Assembly (NCBI RefSeq): GCF_901709675.1
Contig: NC_051095.1
Span: 14,955,456 to 15,019,455, forward strand
Direction of reading: 5' to 3'
Source: Syngnathus acus
Lineage: Eukaryota > Chordata > Actinopteri > Syngnathiformes > Syngnathidae
DNA: 64,000 bases
The position numbers and the translations under genes were made by a program. This document shows, piece after piece, positions 13,741-26,700 of the stretch. The notes below the pieces were generated by a model that had not been told where the DNA came from, made no database searches, and was given only the letters and a program-made list of their open reading frames with translations. Position 1 is the first letter of the stretch. Each line of letters begins with the position of its first letter.

Positions 13741-14116
13741 GCAGTCAGATACATGTTGCAAGAAAATCTGAATTCTGCACAATTGTTTTTCTTCATGATG
13801 ATTTTTTTATTTGTGACTTTTAGTCCAAATATATGTTGCATTATATTTATGATCATAACACAAAGAAGCAATCATAAATGCATTCATTCATTATCCGAAC
13901 CGCTTTATCCTCACAAGGGCCGTTGGTGTTATGCATTTAAAAGTTATGCGAGTGCGTTTTATAAAATGTGATGCATACTTTTCCTTTCTTAAATGGGTCT
14001 TTGCTGGTTTTGTACTTAATGTTGCATTCCCAATCCGACTTGCTGTCAAGACGAAGGGATGCAGCTGCCCTGCAATGCAACACAGCTGTACCTATAAATT
14101 CCTGGTTCGACGGATT

Positions 14117-17100
14117 TCATTTGATAAACAATGTTGGCGAGTGAATATTTACCATGCACTGTGCAGAGGAAGACAGTAGATGGCGCTCCAGGAGATATGC
14201 TGCCTTCCGCCTCACATCACCTTCACTGCAATATTGAAAAGTTTCTAGAAGTGAATTGCCACCTTGCCTCTCAAAGTCCTCAACCACCTGAGGAAGAATA
14301 TAAGTCAGCCCTGATAGGAGATGAAGACAGTGTGATGCAAGTGGGTCACGATCAAGTGTTTGACTTACTTGAGAACCACTAGTTAATAGCATGAAAAGGA
14401 TGTCGAGACTCAGGGTCACAGTCTCTCGTTCTGCCATTTTAAGTGTGGCAGAGAGGGAAGACAGCAATCCGTGATCAGCTAACTGGAGGCAGAACTCCTT
14501 CTTCTTGTGGGCCACGTTTGCCAAAACTCTCAGGATCTGAATGTGAGATGACAGAGATGGAGCCCAACATCATTAATATAGCATATATATATATATATAT
14601 ATATTGCAAAGTTATTTTTTTATTTAACTTTAACTGTTTTTGTACAGACCATTGTGGTAATGCCTTGAGAGAATAGAAGTTGAATCAGAATCGGCCCCAA
14701 GTTGAGCGTCATCAAGTCCGAACAAAACAGACTGGATTGAGCTGAATCAAATTAGAGGAAACAAACAAACAAACAAAACAGATAGGAATTATACTATGAC
14801 ACTGCTCTTGAGTAGCCAAGCATAGCAGTAACTCAATGTGGCCATGATGACTCTGCATTACACAACCAGCTTCTAATAGCAGGCTTGGAGAAACTGAAGA
14901 GAGTTGGCATATAAGGTGAGTGTATATATTGACTTGTTTACAGTTGTTGAACTGTCAACAAAGATAGCATTTAGCAGCCAATGTAATAACTACAGCACCG
15001 GTCACAGGATTGACTACTTTTCATAAAAGCCCAGTGATGCACTGCGGGTCTCGAGTTGTTTTACTTTGTGTTTAAATAGAATGTAGTGAAATACGTATAT
15101 GTAGAATGACAAAGCACCTGTGAGATTATTGAGGACCCAGGCACTCTCTCTGGCCAAAGAGGGCCGAGTCTGGACGTAAGCCTGAAGCAGAGCACAGAGA
15201 GAACCCGCAAGCTCAACGTCACTCAAACAAGCCTCTGCCACATCTGGCGTGCAGTAGGACAGGAGGTTCCCTACGGACCTCAGTAGAGGACAGACGAGCT
15301 GATGAGGTGGACAAAAGGGGAAAAGTTCTAATTAAACATGTACTATTAACTTTAGTACATTATGCCTGGAAATAAAAAAATCATGTACTGTAAAAGGCAA
15401 AAGAAAAATGAGCTATTTGTTGTTGTGTTGAGAGATTTTTCTAATGACAATGTGTTCCAAATAGTTGGAATTATTCAAAATTAACGCACCAGTTCAACGC
15501 CCTCTTCTTTGTTTCCTTGAGCAACAGCGCCACCCAATGACGCTAACAATGTACTGCACCGCAACAGCGCCCCGCAAGCCAACAAAGCATGGTTATCCTC
15601 CCCGCTTCGGAGAAGATCGCAACAGAACAAATCTTTACTAACACTTACAAAGTTAAATGTGATTATATAAGTGTTGACTGACATACATAATAAATCGACA
15701 GCACTCACCTGGACGTGAGGTAGTGCAGACACCATGCACACTCAATAGCAGGGCCCAGAGAAAAATTCTGGTCGGGTGTCAGGCATGCTAAAAGGTGTGA
15801 AGGTAAACTAGAGGCCAGAACCAACCTGTAAAATGTAAGAAAACAACGATAGTGGAACCTCCAAAGGATCATGCATAAAAGTTAAAAAAAAAAAAGTAAA
15901 AAAAAACTGACTGTAAAAAAAAAGCTGTCAATTACAATATAAGTAAACAATACACAATATTAAATGAAGCAAAGGTACACAGTATTTTATTAACAGCAGG
16001 TAACTTGCTTGATATTATCATTACTGTCATTACTACCATCATCATCATCATCATCATCACGAATATGTTTGTCATATACTGATACAAATTATTATTTTCT
16101 TTAACCATCTATTTATTTTCCTCTCTGCTCGTGTTTTTGAATTCTATTTAGTTTGTTATGATTATTGGGAATATTAATAATATGAATATTATTTTCTTCT
16201 TTCTGTATCATATATACATACACATTCTGTTCCTAATGTATTTATTTTGGAGACCTTTCCTGTTTTCCATTAATTAGTTTTCCCACTTGTAACGCCATGC
16301 ATGTACGTGGTAGTTGAGGTACTTACGGGATTATTTTCTCAGATGCATCTTTGGTTTGTAGAAGCTGTGAAAGGGTGTAGCCGATAGCTTCCACCACTGC
16401 CGTGTTATGCTTCTGCTTCTGGACACATGTATTATAATGTACTATTGAGGGCAGGCACCCTTTCAATGTGTTTCATTTACTGTACCTCCGACAGAGTGAA
16501 TCTTGTACCTCTATACAGCTGGCAAGTGCTGGTATAATTCCCTGAGCCAGAAGTTTCTCTCTGACAACATCACTGTCCGGACACAAGTTCCCAAGCGTGT
16601 AGAGACATAACTCCTGTGTGAATACACAAAAACAGGAAAAGGAATTCTTGTGAAATTGGATGTGGGGAGAGAGGTTACTCACGGTGAACTTGATGCTTTG
16701 TCCAGACAAATAAGTGAGGAGGTAGGGCGTGGCAGGCAGACAGGCTGGGCCCACGCTGGGGTGAGGTGAGTGAGACAGCTCGTGGAGACAGCGGACAGAC
16801 TGCAGGCGACACTGAGTGTTGGGGCCAGTGAGGAGGCCCACCAGCATGTGGATACTGTTCTCTTGCCTAGACAGAAAGCACATGGATGATGGCCAACATT
16901 TTCCAGTGAAGGCTATAGACAGAAAAAGGGAAGGGGGGTTTACTTGATGAAGAGAAGCTGAGCTGAGAGGTCACGGAGAGATTTACTCAAGGTTTTAAGG
17001 TGAGCCTCCCTCTCAGGACCACTGTGTTGAAGTTTGTGGAACAGACTGATAACATCCTGGACACAAACTTGTTTTTTTAAATTTACATTTCACTTTTATT

Positions 17101-17761
17101 GATCTGAACATATAGCTGCCACTTACATTCTTATCTGAACAAGTGTGCATGATGTGTACTTGCTGGTCCTCATCTTCATTTACCAGGAGTCTCTTGCTTA
17201 CCAATTGTCGGTCTCGGCGGGCCTGACGGAGGGCTAAAGAACCAAATAAACACATATATGAATGAATAAATGGTAAACAAATATTATTATTGACATACGA
17301 GTATTTTAACTTTCGTCTAATAAACGAGGTAAAACCCGCCACTGCCTCCAAGTACAGTACGCTTCTTGATCACAGCAGAGTACGTCCACAATGACATATT
17401 ATATCATGTTTGATGGTCTTGTTCAAAATAGGGCATTCATTTATTTACAAAATGGTGTTTCCTGGGAATTGTTATTAAATAATATTGATGACATGACAAG
17501 GCTTATGCTGACCATGTCTAGACGCAGTTGCAAAAACAAACAATTAAATGAGAACAAAATCGGCAACGGAGTCTACTGACATTGACGAAAAAATGGAGTT
17601 TAATAATAAGTATACACGATTTTCCATTACTTTGATTCGTTCAATGGTGGCAAAGAAACAAGGTTCTTACTTTTTTCGTGCTCTTGTCTCTTTACTCGGA
17701 ACTCCTCTAGGCTGTAGCCTGCTCGGCCAGCTTTATGGCCGACTCTACTTAACCTCCACAT
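14117..17761 (-). CDS. tmco6: Transmembrane and coiled-coil domain-containing protein 6 (armadillo-like)
   Basis: TMCO6 is an ARM/HEAT-repeat-like protein of poorly known function. Twelve exons on the minus strand: 17671-17761, 17127-17233, 16944-17056, 16683-16866, 16509-16613, 16327-16418, 15709-15825, 15490-15637, 15118-15298, 14650-14741, 14369-14536 and 14117-14287. They sum to 523 codons (522 aa; mammalian protein about 490). Diagnostic matches to TMCO6 are DRQLVSKRLL, CLHELSHS, ACLPATPYLLTYLS, ELCLYTLGNL, QGIIPALASCIE, IECAWCLHYL and WVLNNLTG. The start MWRLSRVGHKAGR is in a short first exon with a good donor. Despite its name no convincing membrane span is seen. The last intron (14288-14368) is only 81 nt and stop-free in frame (see findings). 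Confidence 0.9.
16029..16059. repeat. (CAT)n microsatellite
   Basis: Short run of CAT/ATC triplets inside tmco6 intron 6. Confidence 0.9.
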
Positions 17762-19372
17762 TATCCTGATTTTGAAAAAGCGTAAACTTCAACTAACAGC
17801 GCAGGTTGCCATAGCCATAGAATTCAGATTGGAGCCCAAAACAATATGCGACGCGAGTTCTTCTTCTGCCGGAATTTATTGGCGTCTGGCAGCTGTTTGG
17901 TACAACATCCCCACCTACTGGTAAAAGGGAGATGATTATCCTCGTTGCCGCTGTTATTGCGTTAAATGCATTTGACAAAATGAATACAATGCAGTGAAAG
18001 CACTTAATGTCAACCCGTGTTGTGATATGTTCATGCCACAACTCATGAAACAGCACAATGCATTGTTGGATGGATTGATTTTTAAAAGACCATCATATCT
18101 TCATGACTATTCAAGATGTGTAGGGCTGCAGCAGACAATTCTTTAAATAATTATTTTGTCAATGAACAGATTTTAAAGAATGTTTAAAATTCCACCCTTT
18201 TATTAAAACAGCAGATTAACTAAAATGCAGTAAGTGCACAAACACGATCAGTTGATTTGGTTCGTAACAGGTTGCAAAATTGGCAAAAATTATCATGGTT
18301 TTCCAAAGTAAAAGCAAATATTTTATTTTGATTCAACACAGAGAGAATCTGTTTGCTTTTACGGAAGACAATCGAAATTGGGTATTTACGATTGAAAAGG
18401 TGAAATTTCTAGGATTTGGAGAATTTTAAATGAACGATTAATTGCTTATCAAAAATACGTATCAATTAATTGGCCAATCAATTAGTTGTTGCATTATGTT
18501 GCTCCTTTAATTGGGATAGGGCAGTGTTAAGCAACTAGAGTCAAGAGTGCTGGTGTCAAACACAAAGTCTGGTGAAAGCAAATTACGTGCGTCGACTTCA
18601 TGTTTCTTACTAAATTCTGAAAAATTGCAAGCACTCTGTAACCAATTCCGCATACAAAGTAAATATCATTTAGAACAGTTTCTCTTTACCTTTGATTTCC
18701 AAAACCAGTTAATTTGTTGTGCATACTGCTTGTCAGAGCTGCTGATCATACGTACATTTAAGTTCTGTCAGGGATTTCGAACACAGCCAAACTCACCACC
18801 CAATTTTTAGTCAGAAGTAATAAAAATCAATTTAATTTGATATAAAAGCACATTGTATAACATGTTGTGAAACAAAACAACACCTAAGTAGGTTATGCAG
18901 TGTTAATATGCTTATTAAAATAAACTTTAACAATGTAAAAATAAAATGTTCTCATCTGTTGTCGTGATTGCTGTATAGGATGGTCAAACATGTTTTGACT
19001 CTTTTAAGAATGTTCCATGCCTTAAAATCCTTGCATCGGACCCTTGACTTGAGTTTGAAGAGCAACAGGACATCTCTTTCAGGAATTTGTAACAAACAAA
19101 AATGAGAGCTATAGCACACGCACTAGATGATCTTATAAAAATGGCTCAAATGATATTAAAAAACAAAAACTGAATATTGTTCTTTTTTTACAATAATAAA
19201 AAACTCATCCTCCAGTTTGTCAGAAATGAAGCAAAGAATTTTCTTTTGCTGAAAATGGTACAAAGAAAAACAATAAAATATTTTCCCAATCCAATGACTT
19301 GACTCAAGATGAGATGGCTGGATGGAGCATTGATGGCATTATGATGCCCCCTAGTGCTAGTCAAAACTGTGT
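17762..19372. other. tmco6 promoter side and tcof1 3' region
   Basis: Spacer between the tmco6 start and the tcof1 stop. It is AT-rich and I see no exon or transposon. The rightmost part should be tcof1 3' UTR. Confidence 0.5.
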
Positions 19373-22300
19373 TCATGCACTGGTGGGCGTTGCTGGCAAT
19401 TCAACTGAATCCACCTTGCTTTTCCCTGCAGAAAGAAAGCGACAAAACATGAAATACCGAGCTTGCTTTCTTGTAAAGGCTTCTTCACACCGCACTTAGC
19501 AATTGTAAGTTTATTACGTTGGACTTACTTTTCTTTTTTGTTGATGCAGGACTTGGTGTCTCCAGAGGGAATAGAGGTACTGTGTCAACTGAGCCAAGTT
19601 TGATTTTCCTTTTCTTTTTAACGTCTGTATTTGGCTCGGCTCCCTCTTCGACAAGAACGCTGGTGTTTTTATCTTCAACTATTTGCTCCTCATCAATATT
19701 AGCTTTGTCTTTCTTCCTCTTCCCTTTTGTTTCGCTACTAACCTGCTGAGGAGTTCCCTCTGCAGGATGACTAGCTCTCTTTTTGTCCTTTGCTTTCTTC
19801 CCTCCCACATCTGTACTGGGAGTGAACATGCAACTTGGAGTCTCCGGGATCCTCCTTGCTTCCTTGTTGTCGTCTATCTTGTCTGCATTTTCCTGCTGAG
19901 ACATTTCCTCGCCACCTTTCACACTGTCAACAGTATTAACAGGCTCAGAGAGACTCTCTTGATCGCAATCTTTCGTTTCCTTTTTCTTCTTGGATTTCTT
20001 GTCTTTTCCATGGGTCTCAGAAATAGTTTGATTGTCAGCAGCTTCCTTCTTTTTCTTGGCTTTCTTTTCTTTTTTATTCACTTGTTCAGCATTCCCGCTT
20101 GTGTCCATTGCAGCCCGCTCATCTTGGAATTTGGTACTGCAGTTTGTTATATTCTCCACAGGTTTTTCGACATATTCGGCCGTTTCAGTTTCTTGTTCCT
20201 CGCTGACGTTTTCTTTTGTGTTCGCTCCGACATCATTTTCAGAACTTTGCTTTTTTTCCTTTTTACGTTGGAGCGTTGGCGCCTCAGCCTTTTCCTTCTT
20301 TTCTCTCCGTTTGGAAGATGATGTTGCCGTTCGACCATCATCTGATGGTAGCAGATGTGTGCCATTCAAGGTGACTAAGGGTGGCTTCGATGCAGTCTCA
20401 GTTCCCGAAGAAGTCTTTTTAGAGGGACTTGACTTGGCGTCTTCCACTGTCACTGCTTTCCCCAAGATGTTACTCTTTATTTCTGCTGTCTGTTTCAAAA
20501 GCAGGTCAGTTTTAGGCTTGGCCTGAGTTTGTCTGGCTCTCCTTTTTACAGGTTTGGGTGTAGTTGAGTCCAAAGCATTGAGGGTATCCATCTTGGCTAA
20601 GTCAGGCAATGCAGTCTCAGTTCCCGAAGAAGTCTTTTTAGAGGGACTTGATTTGGCGTCTTCCACTGTCACCGCTTTCCCCAAGATGTTACTCTTTATT
20701 TCTGCTGTCTGTTTCAAAAGCAGGTCAGTTTTAGGCTTGGCCCGAGTTTGTCTGGCTCCTCTTTTTACAGGTTTGGGTGTCGTTGAGTCCAAAGCATTGA
20801 GGGTATCCATCTTGGCTACGTCAGGCAATGCAGTCTCAGTTCCCGAAGAAGTCTTTTTAGAGGGACTTGACTTGGCGTGTTCCACTGCCACCGCTTTCCC
20901 CAAGATGTTACTCTTTATTTCTGCTGTCTGTTTCAAAAGCAGGTCAGTTTTAGGCTTGGCCCGAGTTTGTCTGGCTGCTCTTTTTACAGGTTTGGGTGTC
21001 GTTGAGTCCAAAGCATTGAGGGTATTCATCTTGGCTACGTCGAGCTCTGTGGACATGGAAAGTATATCTTTTTAGAGGCATCTTGTAGTGGTGCAATTTC
21101 TCATTCAATTGTTTTTTTGAGTTAAGTTTTCTATTTTGGGAAATAATAATAAAATTTGTTACTCTTGATGTGCAAGTGTAACCACTGTGCATATGGTCAG
21201 TAAGCATAATTCTTTCACGGTTAAATGGGCATCACAGTGTAACCTTGAGCATTTTTGACTGTATTTGATTGGCAGAAACCTAAAAGAATGAACGGGTCTC
21301 ATTACACATCCAAAAATGTCTCTTATACGGCACACAGTACCGGTAAGCACACTCATACATAGCGCACGTACCTGTCATTTGTAACAGCATATTTTTCCAT
21401 TTGTCAACATCCAAACTGCTGTCGGAGTCAGAATCACCAGCACCAGAAGCCACAGCATTTTGGTCCTTCTTCAACATCTTTGCTGGTGTGACTGTTTCAG
21501 ACGATTTCACATCTTTTTCCTCTTTTTTTGGTATAGCCAACTGTAAATATAAATCCGCATCACTAAAGTATGTCAGTTTGTCAAGATGCTGGCCTTTTTC
21601 AAAACTCACCTTCCGTTTTAGTACTTTCTTTGCAGGTATGTCCTTCTTGGGGGCAGCTGGGTTTTTGGGAAAAAAGCATAAAGAATTTAATAATACAACA
21701 ATGCATAAATCAATTAGCATCTATAAATCATTATGCTTTTTTTTTTTTTTTGAAGATTACCGGTGCTAAAAATAAATGGTACTGAGCAGTTTTTGACGCT
21801 GAAAAATTGAAGTATGGTACTGGTACCAGTATACCATGCAACACTAATACTATATAGCAGGGGTCACCAAGTCCGGTCCTTGAGGGTGCGAGCATCAATG
21901 CAAAAAAATACTTTGACTTACATCCCTGTTTAATGTAAATGTCGCTTAATCATACCTTTGATTTGGGTTGATCCTCCCTTTTTAGAATTGGAGTACTTGT
22001 TCTTTGAGTGCCTGAAAGTAATTGAAACACTTAATATTCACAAAAGCATTTGCAAACAAAATGAAAATTGTGCTTGGTTTTCACCATATACTCACTTTAA
22101 CCAGAAATCGTAGATTTCCCCTAATGATGAAGATATACTTGCAGGACCTACCACCAATTCCTGTAATAAAGTCACAGATGCTTTTTGATTCCTATTTTTG
22201 AAAATGTTCAAGTACAAAGGAGCTTCTTTTTGCTTTTAAAGACAAAGTAGTGACCTCCATGAATATCCACAAAACTCTGCACATCAATATATAAACCAGG

Positions 22301-23014
22301 ATGTCACTTTTCGGGACATTATCCATCCATTTTCCGTATTGCTTGTCCCCACAGGGGTCGCCGGCGTGCTGGAGCCTGTCCCAGCAGTCATCATGCAGTA
22401 GGCGGGGGACACCTGAACTGGTTGCCAGCCAATCGCAAGGCACGCAGGGACAACCATCCGCACTCACACCTACTCTTGTATCTGTACTTTGAATATTTAT
22501 TTTGTTTGTACTTCCTCGTGAGGATGAGCGGACTGGACTGATTATACTTCCAACACTGTGTCGTTCTTCCGCGCCCCCCATTATTTTAAGACCCCAAGAT
22601 CACATTGAAGACCTCCACCGAGTGAAAAGATAACATAAGCAGGAGAACGTACAGTTGTCTCTTTTCTAAATGTAGGGAATAACAGTATGGCATTAGCTAT
22701 AATGCATACTTACTGTACGTAACAATAAAGTCGTCTGAAGAATACTCAAGCCACGTGAAGACCCCTTAAAATTTTAGTAACGATGCACTGCAAACATTAA
22801 AAGCGGTCGCTAGCCCAACCCACGTGACCACTGAACATTTTCCACACAGAGAGACAGACAAACAACTTTCTTTTGCCATGCATTTTATTTGAGTGTTGGT
22901 ATGTACCTGTGGGCTGTGTCTCAGGAGCTCCTCCGCAGCCGAGCGGAAGCCATTGTCTTTCAAATGCCGAAAAATGAGCACGATCAACTCGTGCTGGAAC
23001 GCGTTCGCAGACAT
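19373..23014 (-). CDS. tcof1: Treacle (nucleolar ribosome-biogenesis factor), compact form
   Basis: Treacle is a nucleolar scaffold that supports RNA polymerase I transcription and pre-rRNA processing. Seven coding exons on the minus strand: 22907-23014, 22096-22160, 21956-22011, 21610-21656, 21372-21540, 19529-21046 and 19373-19425; total 671 aa. Residues 1-36 form a LisH domain (HELIVLIFRHLKDNGFRSAA), followed by LGEIYDFWLK, equivalent to the treacle LLDIYTHW segment. An acidic Ser/Asp patch (GDSDSDSSLDVDKWKNMLLQ) follows. The 1,518-nt exon encodes three 73-aa repeats and then a very lysine-rich tail with many KKKK runs. Human treacle is about 1,490 aa with many one-exon repeats, so this gene is much shorter and its repeats share one exon. 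Identification also rests on synteny with arsi and cdx1. Confidence 0.85.
20385..21041 (-). repeat. tcof1: Three tandem 219-bp (73-aa) coding repeats in tcof1
   Basis: Copies at 20823-21041, 20604-20822 and 20385-20603, each opening with (D/L)AKM(N/D)TLNALDS. Each carries PKPVKR, KPKTDLLLKQ, EIKSNILGKAV and SSPSKKTSSGTET. They differ by only a few bases, so the amplification is recent. The last copy diverges after TETA. Confidence 0.95.
22320..22500 (-). repeat. Fish SINE-like repeat, reversed, in tcof1 intron 1
   Basis: Reads on the minus strand as the tail of the same repeat family seen at 23,470: GGCTGGCAACCAGTTCAGGT on that strand, ending at CCATCCATTTTCCGTATTGC on the plus strand. Confidence 0.75.
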
Positions 23015-23469
23015 GTTCAACTCGCAACGGTAAACACGTATGCAAAAGTGCTTTTTATGGCATAGTCATTCAACTTGGACAGCAACAACAAGTTAGAAGT
23101 CGCGGCTAACTCCAACCATCACGTGTATCCAGATTCAACTTTGAACCCAGGAAGCAGTTGCAGTTTCTTCTTTTCGCCTGACTCTGCATATCAAGTGCGC
23201 TGTTGCCCTCCACTGGTCAGATAAGTAACACACAGGAGAAACCAAACCAATGCGTTGTTGATGAATTTAGGGCAGGAATTACAGCTTCAAGTCAAAATAT
23301 AAATAGAAAATATTTCGATTCAGTTTCTGGTGGCACATATTTCAGCCCATACAAGTGTCATGTCTGTGGTAATAATGTAATGAGTAATAATGATGTAATG
23401 AGTTGATATATCAGTGGAAAGGGAAGCTCATTCTCTTTTTATTTTACCAGAACCTCATTCCTGAAATAT

Positions 23470-23745
23470 GGAAGACGGTGACGGGCAGTACGGAGTCACA
23501 CTGGTTAGCACTTCTGCCTCACAGGGTTTGATTCTGGCTCCGACCTTCCTGTGCGGATTTTGCACGTTCTCCCTGTGCGTTTTTTTTCTGGGTAGTACAG
23601 TTTCCTCCCACATCCCAAAACCATGCATGGTAGGCTGGCGAACTGTTCAGCGTGTACCCCGCCTCAAAGACTGCTGGGATAGGCTTCAACATGCCCGTGA
23701 CCCTTGTAAGGAGCGGGGTCAGTAAATGGCAGGATGGATAGTTAG
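23470..23745 (+). repeat. Fish SINE-like repeat
   Basis: A fuller copy: head (CTGGTTAGCACTTCTGCCTC), middle (CCCACATCCCAAAACCATGC) and tail (GCTGGGATAGGCTTCAACAT, then GGCAGGATGGATAG). The head resembles a tRNA-derived promoter. Confidence 0.75.
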
Positions 23746-26700
23746 TTCACTGTGACTTATTTTGCACTGCCCGGTCACAAATTGTGCTGTGTTGTTTATC
23801 GTCGTACAAAATAATCTATTGCTTGTATTTGATTAAAAAAAACATACATGGGAAGTGAAATCATTAAAATTAATCACTTATTAAATTCCAACTGCAATAC
23901 TGAGAAAATTGAAGTCGCATTTAGCCTTTTTTTAAAAAAGAAATCAGTTGACACTAGTCAGAATTGGAATCACTGTTCTATTTGCACCCAGTCCGTTTTG
24001 CAATGTGAAAAAAGGCTGGAGAAGAGAAGAACCCATACTAACCACAGGTTCATAAAGGTTCCTTCCATTCGTGAAGGCCAAAACCATTAACAACAAAAAT
24101 AACAATTAAAACTCATACTGGGAGGTATTGGTGAAAAAAATGTGAAACTAGGTTCCAACACACTTGTTTTAAGCAGACATTTTAAATAAGACCAAATCTT
24201 TCTGGAGGTGTTTTGGCCTGAGCAGATAGTGATGAGAAGCCCCCAATTGTTAAACTCCCAGTTTTCAGAAAGTTTTGGTTGGGCAAAACAAACAAAAGGA
24301 GAGCATATGACTCTGTGTTTTTGCTGCGATAAACATTAAGAGGAGGAACGTTTTTGGACAACCTTAGCAGTCTTTGAAAAATTCCCTTGCGCACATAAAA
24401 AAAAAAAAAAAAAAATCAAGCATCACCCTTGAACGACACACAGGAAATGTGAGTGGTCACCCTTGTAAATAGCACTCTGTTCTCTTTTCAGGCAACATAA
24501 AATATCTACTTTCCGTTCCAAACATGGCACATTCACAAGCAAAGCCTATGTCCTGATGTGTGATTTCCAGACATATTTAATGTAACACATTACTGAGGGG
24601 TGTTTTTTTCATATATATTTTGCCACGCTTGCGTCAAAATATTAGCAGCACAGTTCCACACCTCTACAAACCGAAATAGTATTTAAAGATAATTTGAAGG
24701 GATATAATATCTGATCTGCTATAGGTAATTTAAAGGGATATAATATTTAAAAAAAATCTTGTGTATAAATAGCTGAGTTTCTGGAGTGAAAGTTCATCGA
24801 TCAAGATAATGAGTATACTGAAAAAAAAATCCATGGCAATGGTTGAGATGTTTCCCAAGGTGACACTGATAAACAGTTGTGGAGGAGGTTTTGGTGTTCC
24901 AGTCCAGCTGCAGCTCTACTGATCCAAGTCAAACATACAATATGGTTGATGTCTACAATTGGGTCTTTCTGGTTGAGACCTGGCAAAGTACATGTACAAA
25001 TTGTGTTTTAAAAACTGAACTTCTGCAAAGGGCACACTGTGTATCTATCTATTTTATGAAGGTCAAAGGAAAACATACACTAAGCGATGAGATTGATGAT
25101 TGGTTTGAACATTGCACTTTATGAATGTTTCACCTCTGTCACTGCATTGCAGCATGTCTGCCATCTCACCAGTACCGCTCTGATACCACTTTACGTCCGT
25201 CCAAAGGAAAAATGTTGCTGTGATGGCTTCATTAGTCTTTTTCTGCTGTGACCTAACAATAAGGTTGAGAAAGAATAAACTAACAAAAATTAAATCTTGA
25301 GCACACTCTTTAAACAGATGCATCTTTATATGGAATTGAAGGCTGACAAATTGAGTAGGTATTTTTTATTTTATTTGGGTTCAACATTTTGGACTGGAGC
25401 ACAGGAAAAGGGAAAACGCCCATTCAGTCCTCAGATTAGAAAATTGGGGTAAGAGGTTGAGTAATAAGTGCAGGTTTACTGGCAAGGCAGTTCTGATTAG
25501 AATGGAGCCTGTGTTGGTGGTGAAAGGGAGCAGCCATATTCAGTAACAGCGCCTCTTCCTTCAGCCAAAAGCAAACATCTGCTGCAAGCCTGCAACCCCC
25601 TGCGTCTGCTTGCCCCTCAGCTCATCGATGAGTCACAGAAACCTGGTTGGGGTGGGCTTGAAAATGGTACAGGCTAGGGAATGTCCATCTGATAGTAGGA
25701 ACAGGAAAAGTGAAAAAAAAAAACTTTTGAAGGATTATTTTAAGAAAACTGAATTGTTGTGATTTCCTGGCGGACCATTCCAGGATGCACCCCATTTCCC
25801 GCCCAAGTATGAAAAAATATTCCCAGAGAATTTGCGAATCCGCAGGTGCTGAACTGTGATTGTGTAGTGGTCATAAATTTTATGCAAGTGTTCTTTGCGT
25901 TTGGAAGAAATTACAGTAGGCTATCTTGAAATTTTGTTCTCTGGTTCAGACAGGTTCTTGTTGGGTTAGGAAACATGGATCTTTAATGCATGCATTTAAA
26001 AAATAGGAAATCACCAGTCAAGGGTGACTTACAGTAAGTAGTATCAATATTTGGAAATTCAGATTGTGTGAATGAGTAAATAGGGGTTTCTTTTTTTGTT
26101 TGTGTGTGTGGTGGTTCTGTTACACTGAATCATTGGTGCCCATTGAAGTGTACTCATTTTTTTACCACACAGGAATCCTAATCACTGCCATTTGTTCTTG
26201 GTTGTCTGTGGAGTTTTGCCAAATATGGCACTTTGTAAGTCTCTACCTATCAAAGCTTCTGCACCTAAACATCCACGATGGCGTAAAAACTTCACGTGTA
26301 CTTCAATATGCTTTCAACTCTCACTCTTGTTGGCACTGTGACTGGACCAGGGATGCCTCCACTCCTTGGCAAACACCCACTGTTGGATTTTCTTGCCCTT
26401 TACGGGAGGCTCATTAGCAGCCCAGCAGTCTTCATACCCACAAGTCTTTCTGCTGCCAACATCAACATTAACATTTGGTATGTGTTGCCCTCAGATGTTT
26501 TGCCTAGACCTTCGTGGATCTTTATTTAACTTGCAAACCACAGCTTCACAAGGATTTTCAGTGTTGGCATTTACACTACAGGCTGTAATCAACAAATCCT
26601 GGCCTTTTTACACTTTCCTTGCTATCTTTCATAAATTTTGCTCCACCTGAAATGCTTTCTCTCTTGCAATTTGTAACAGTAGCTTGCATTTGTCAGTATT

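Noticed and set aside
19683-20321. 212-codon plus-strand open frame rich in Phe/Leu
   Set aside because: Antisense of the Lys/Glu-rich tcof1 exon; lysine and glutamate codons read backwards give Phe/Leu/Ser. No start or splice context of its own.
20385-21041. CRISPR-like regular repeats
   Set aside because: The units are 219 bp, directly adjacent and coding; there are no spacers and this is a vertebrate genome.
26296-26529. 77-codon frame in the tcof1-arsi spacer
   Set aside because: No domain, no splice pair and an overlapping alternative frame of equal length; cannot be supported.
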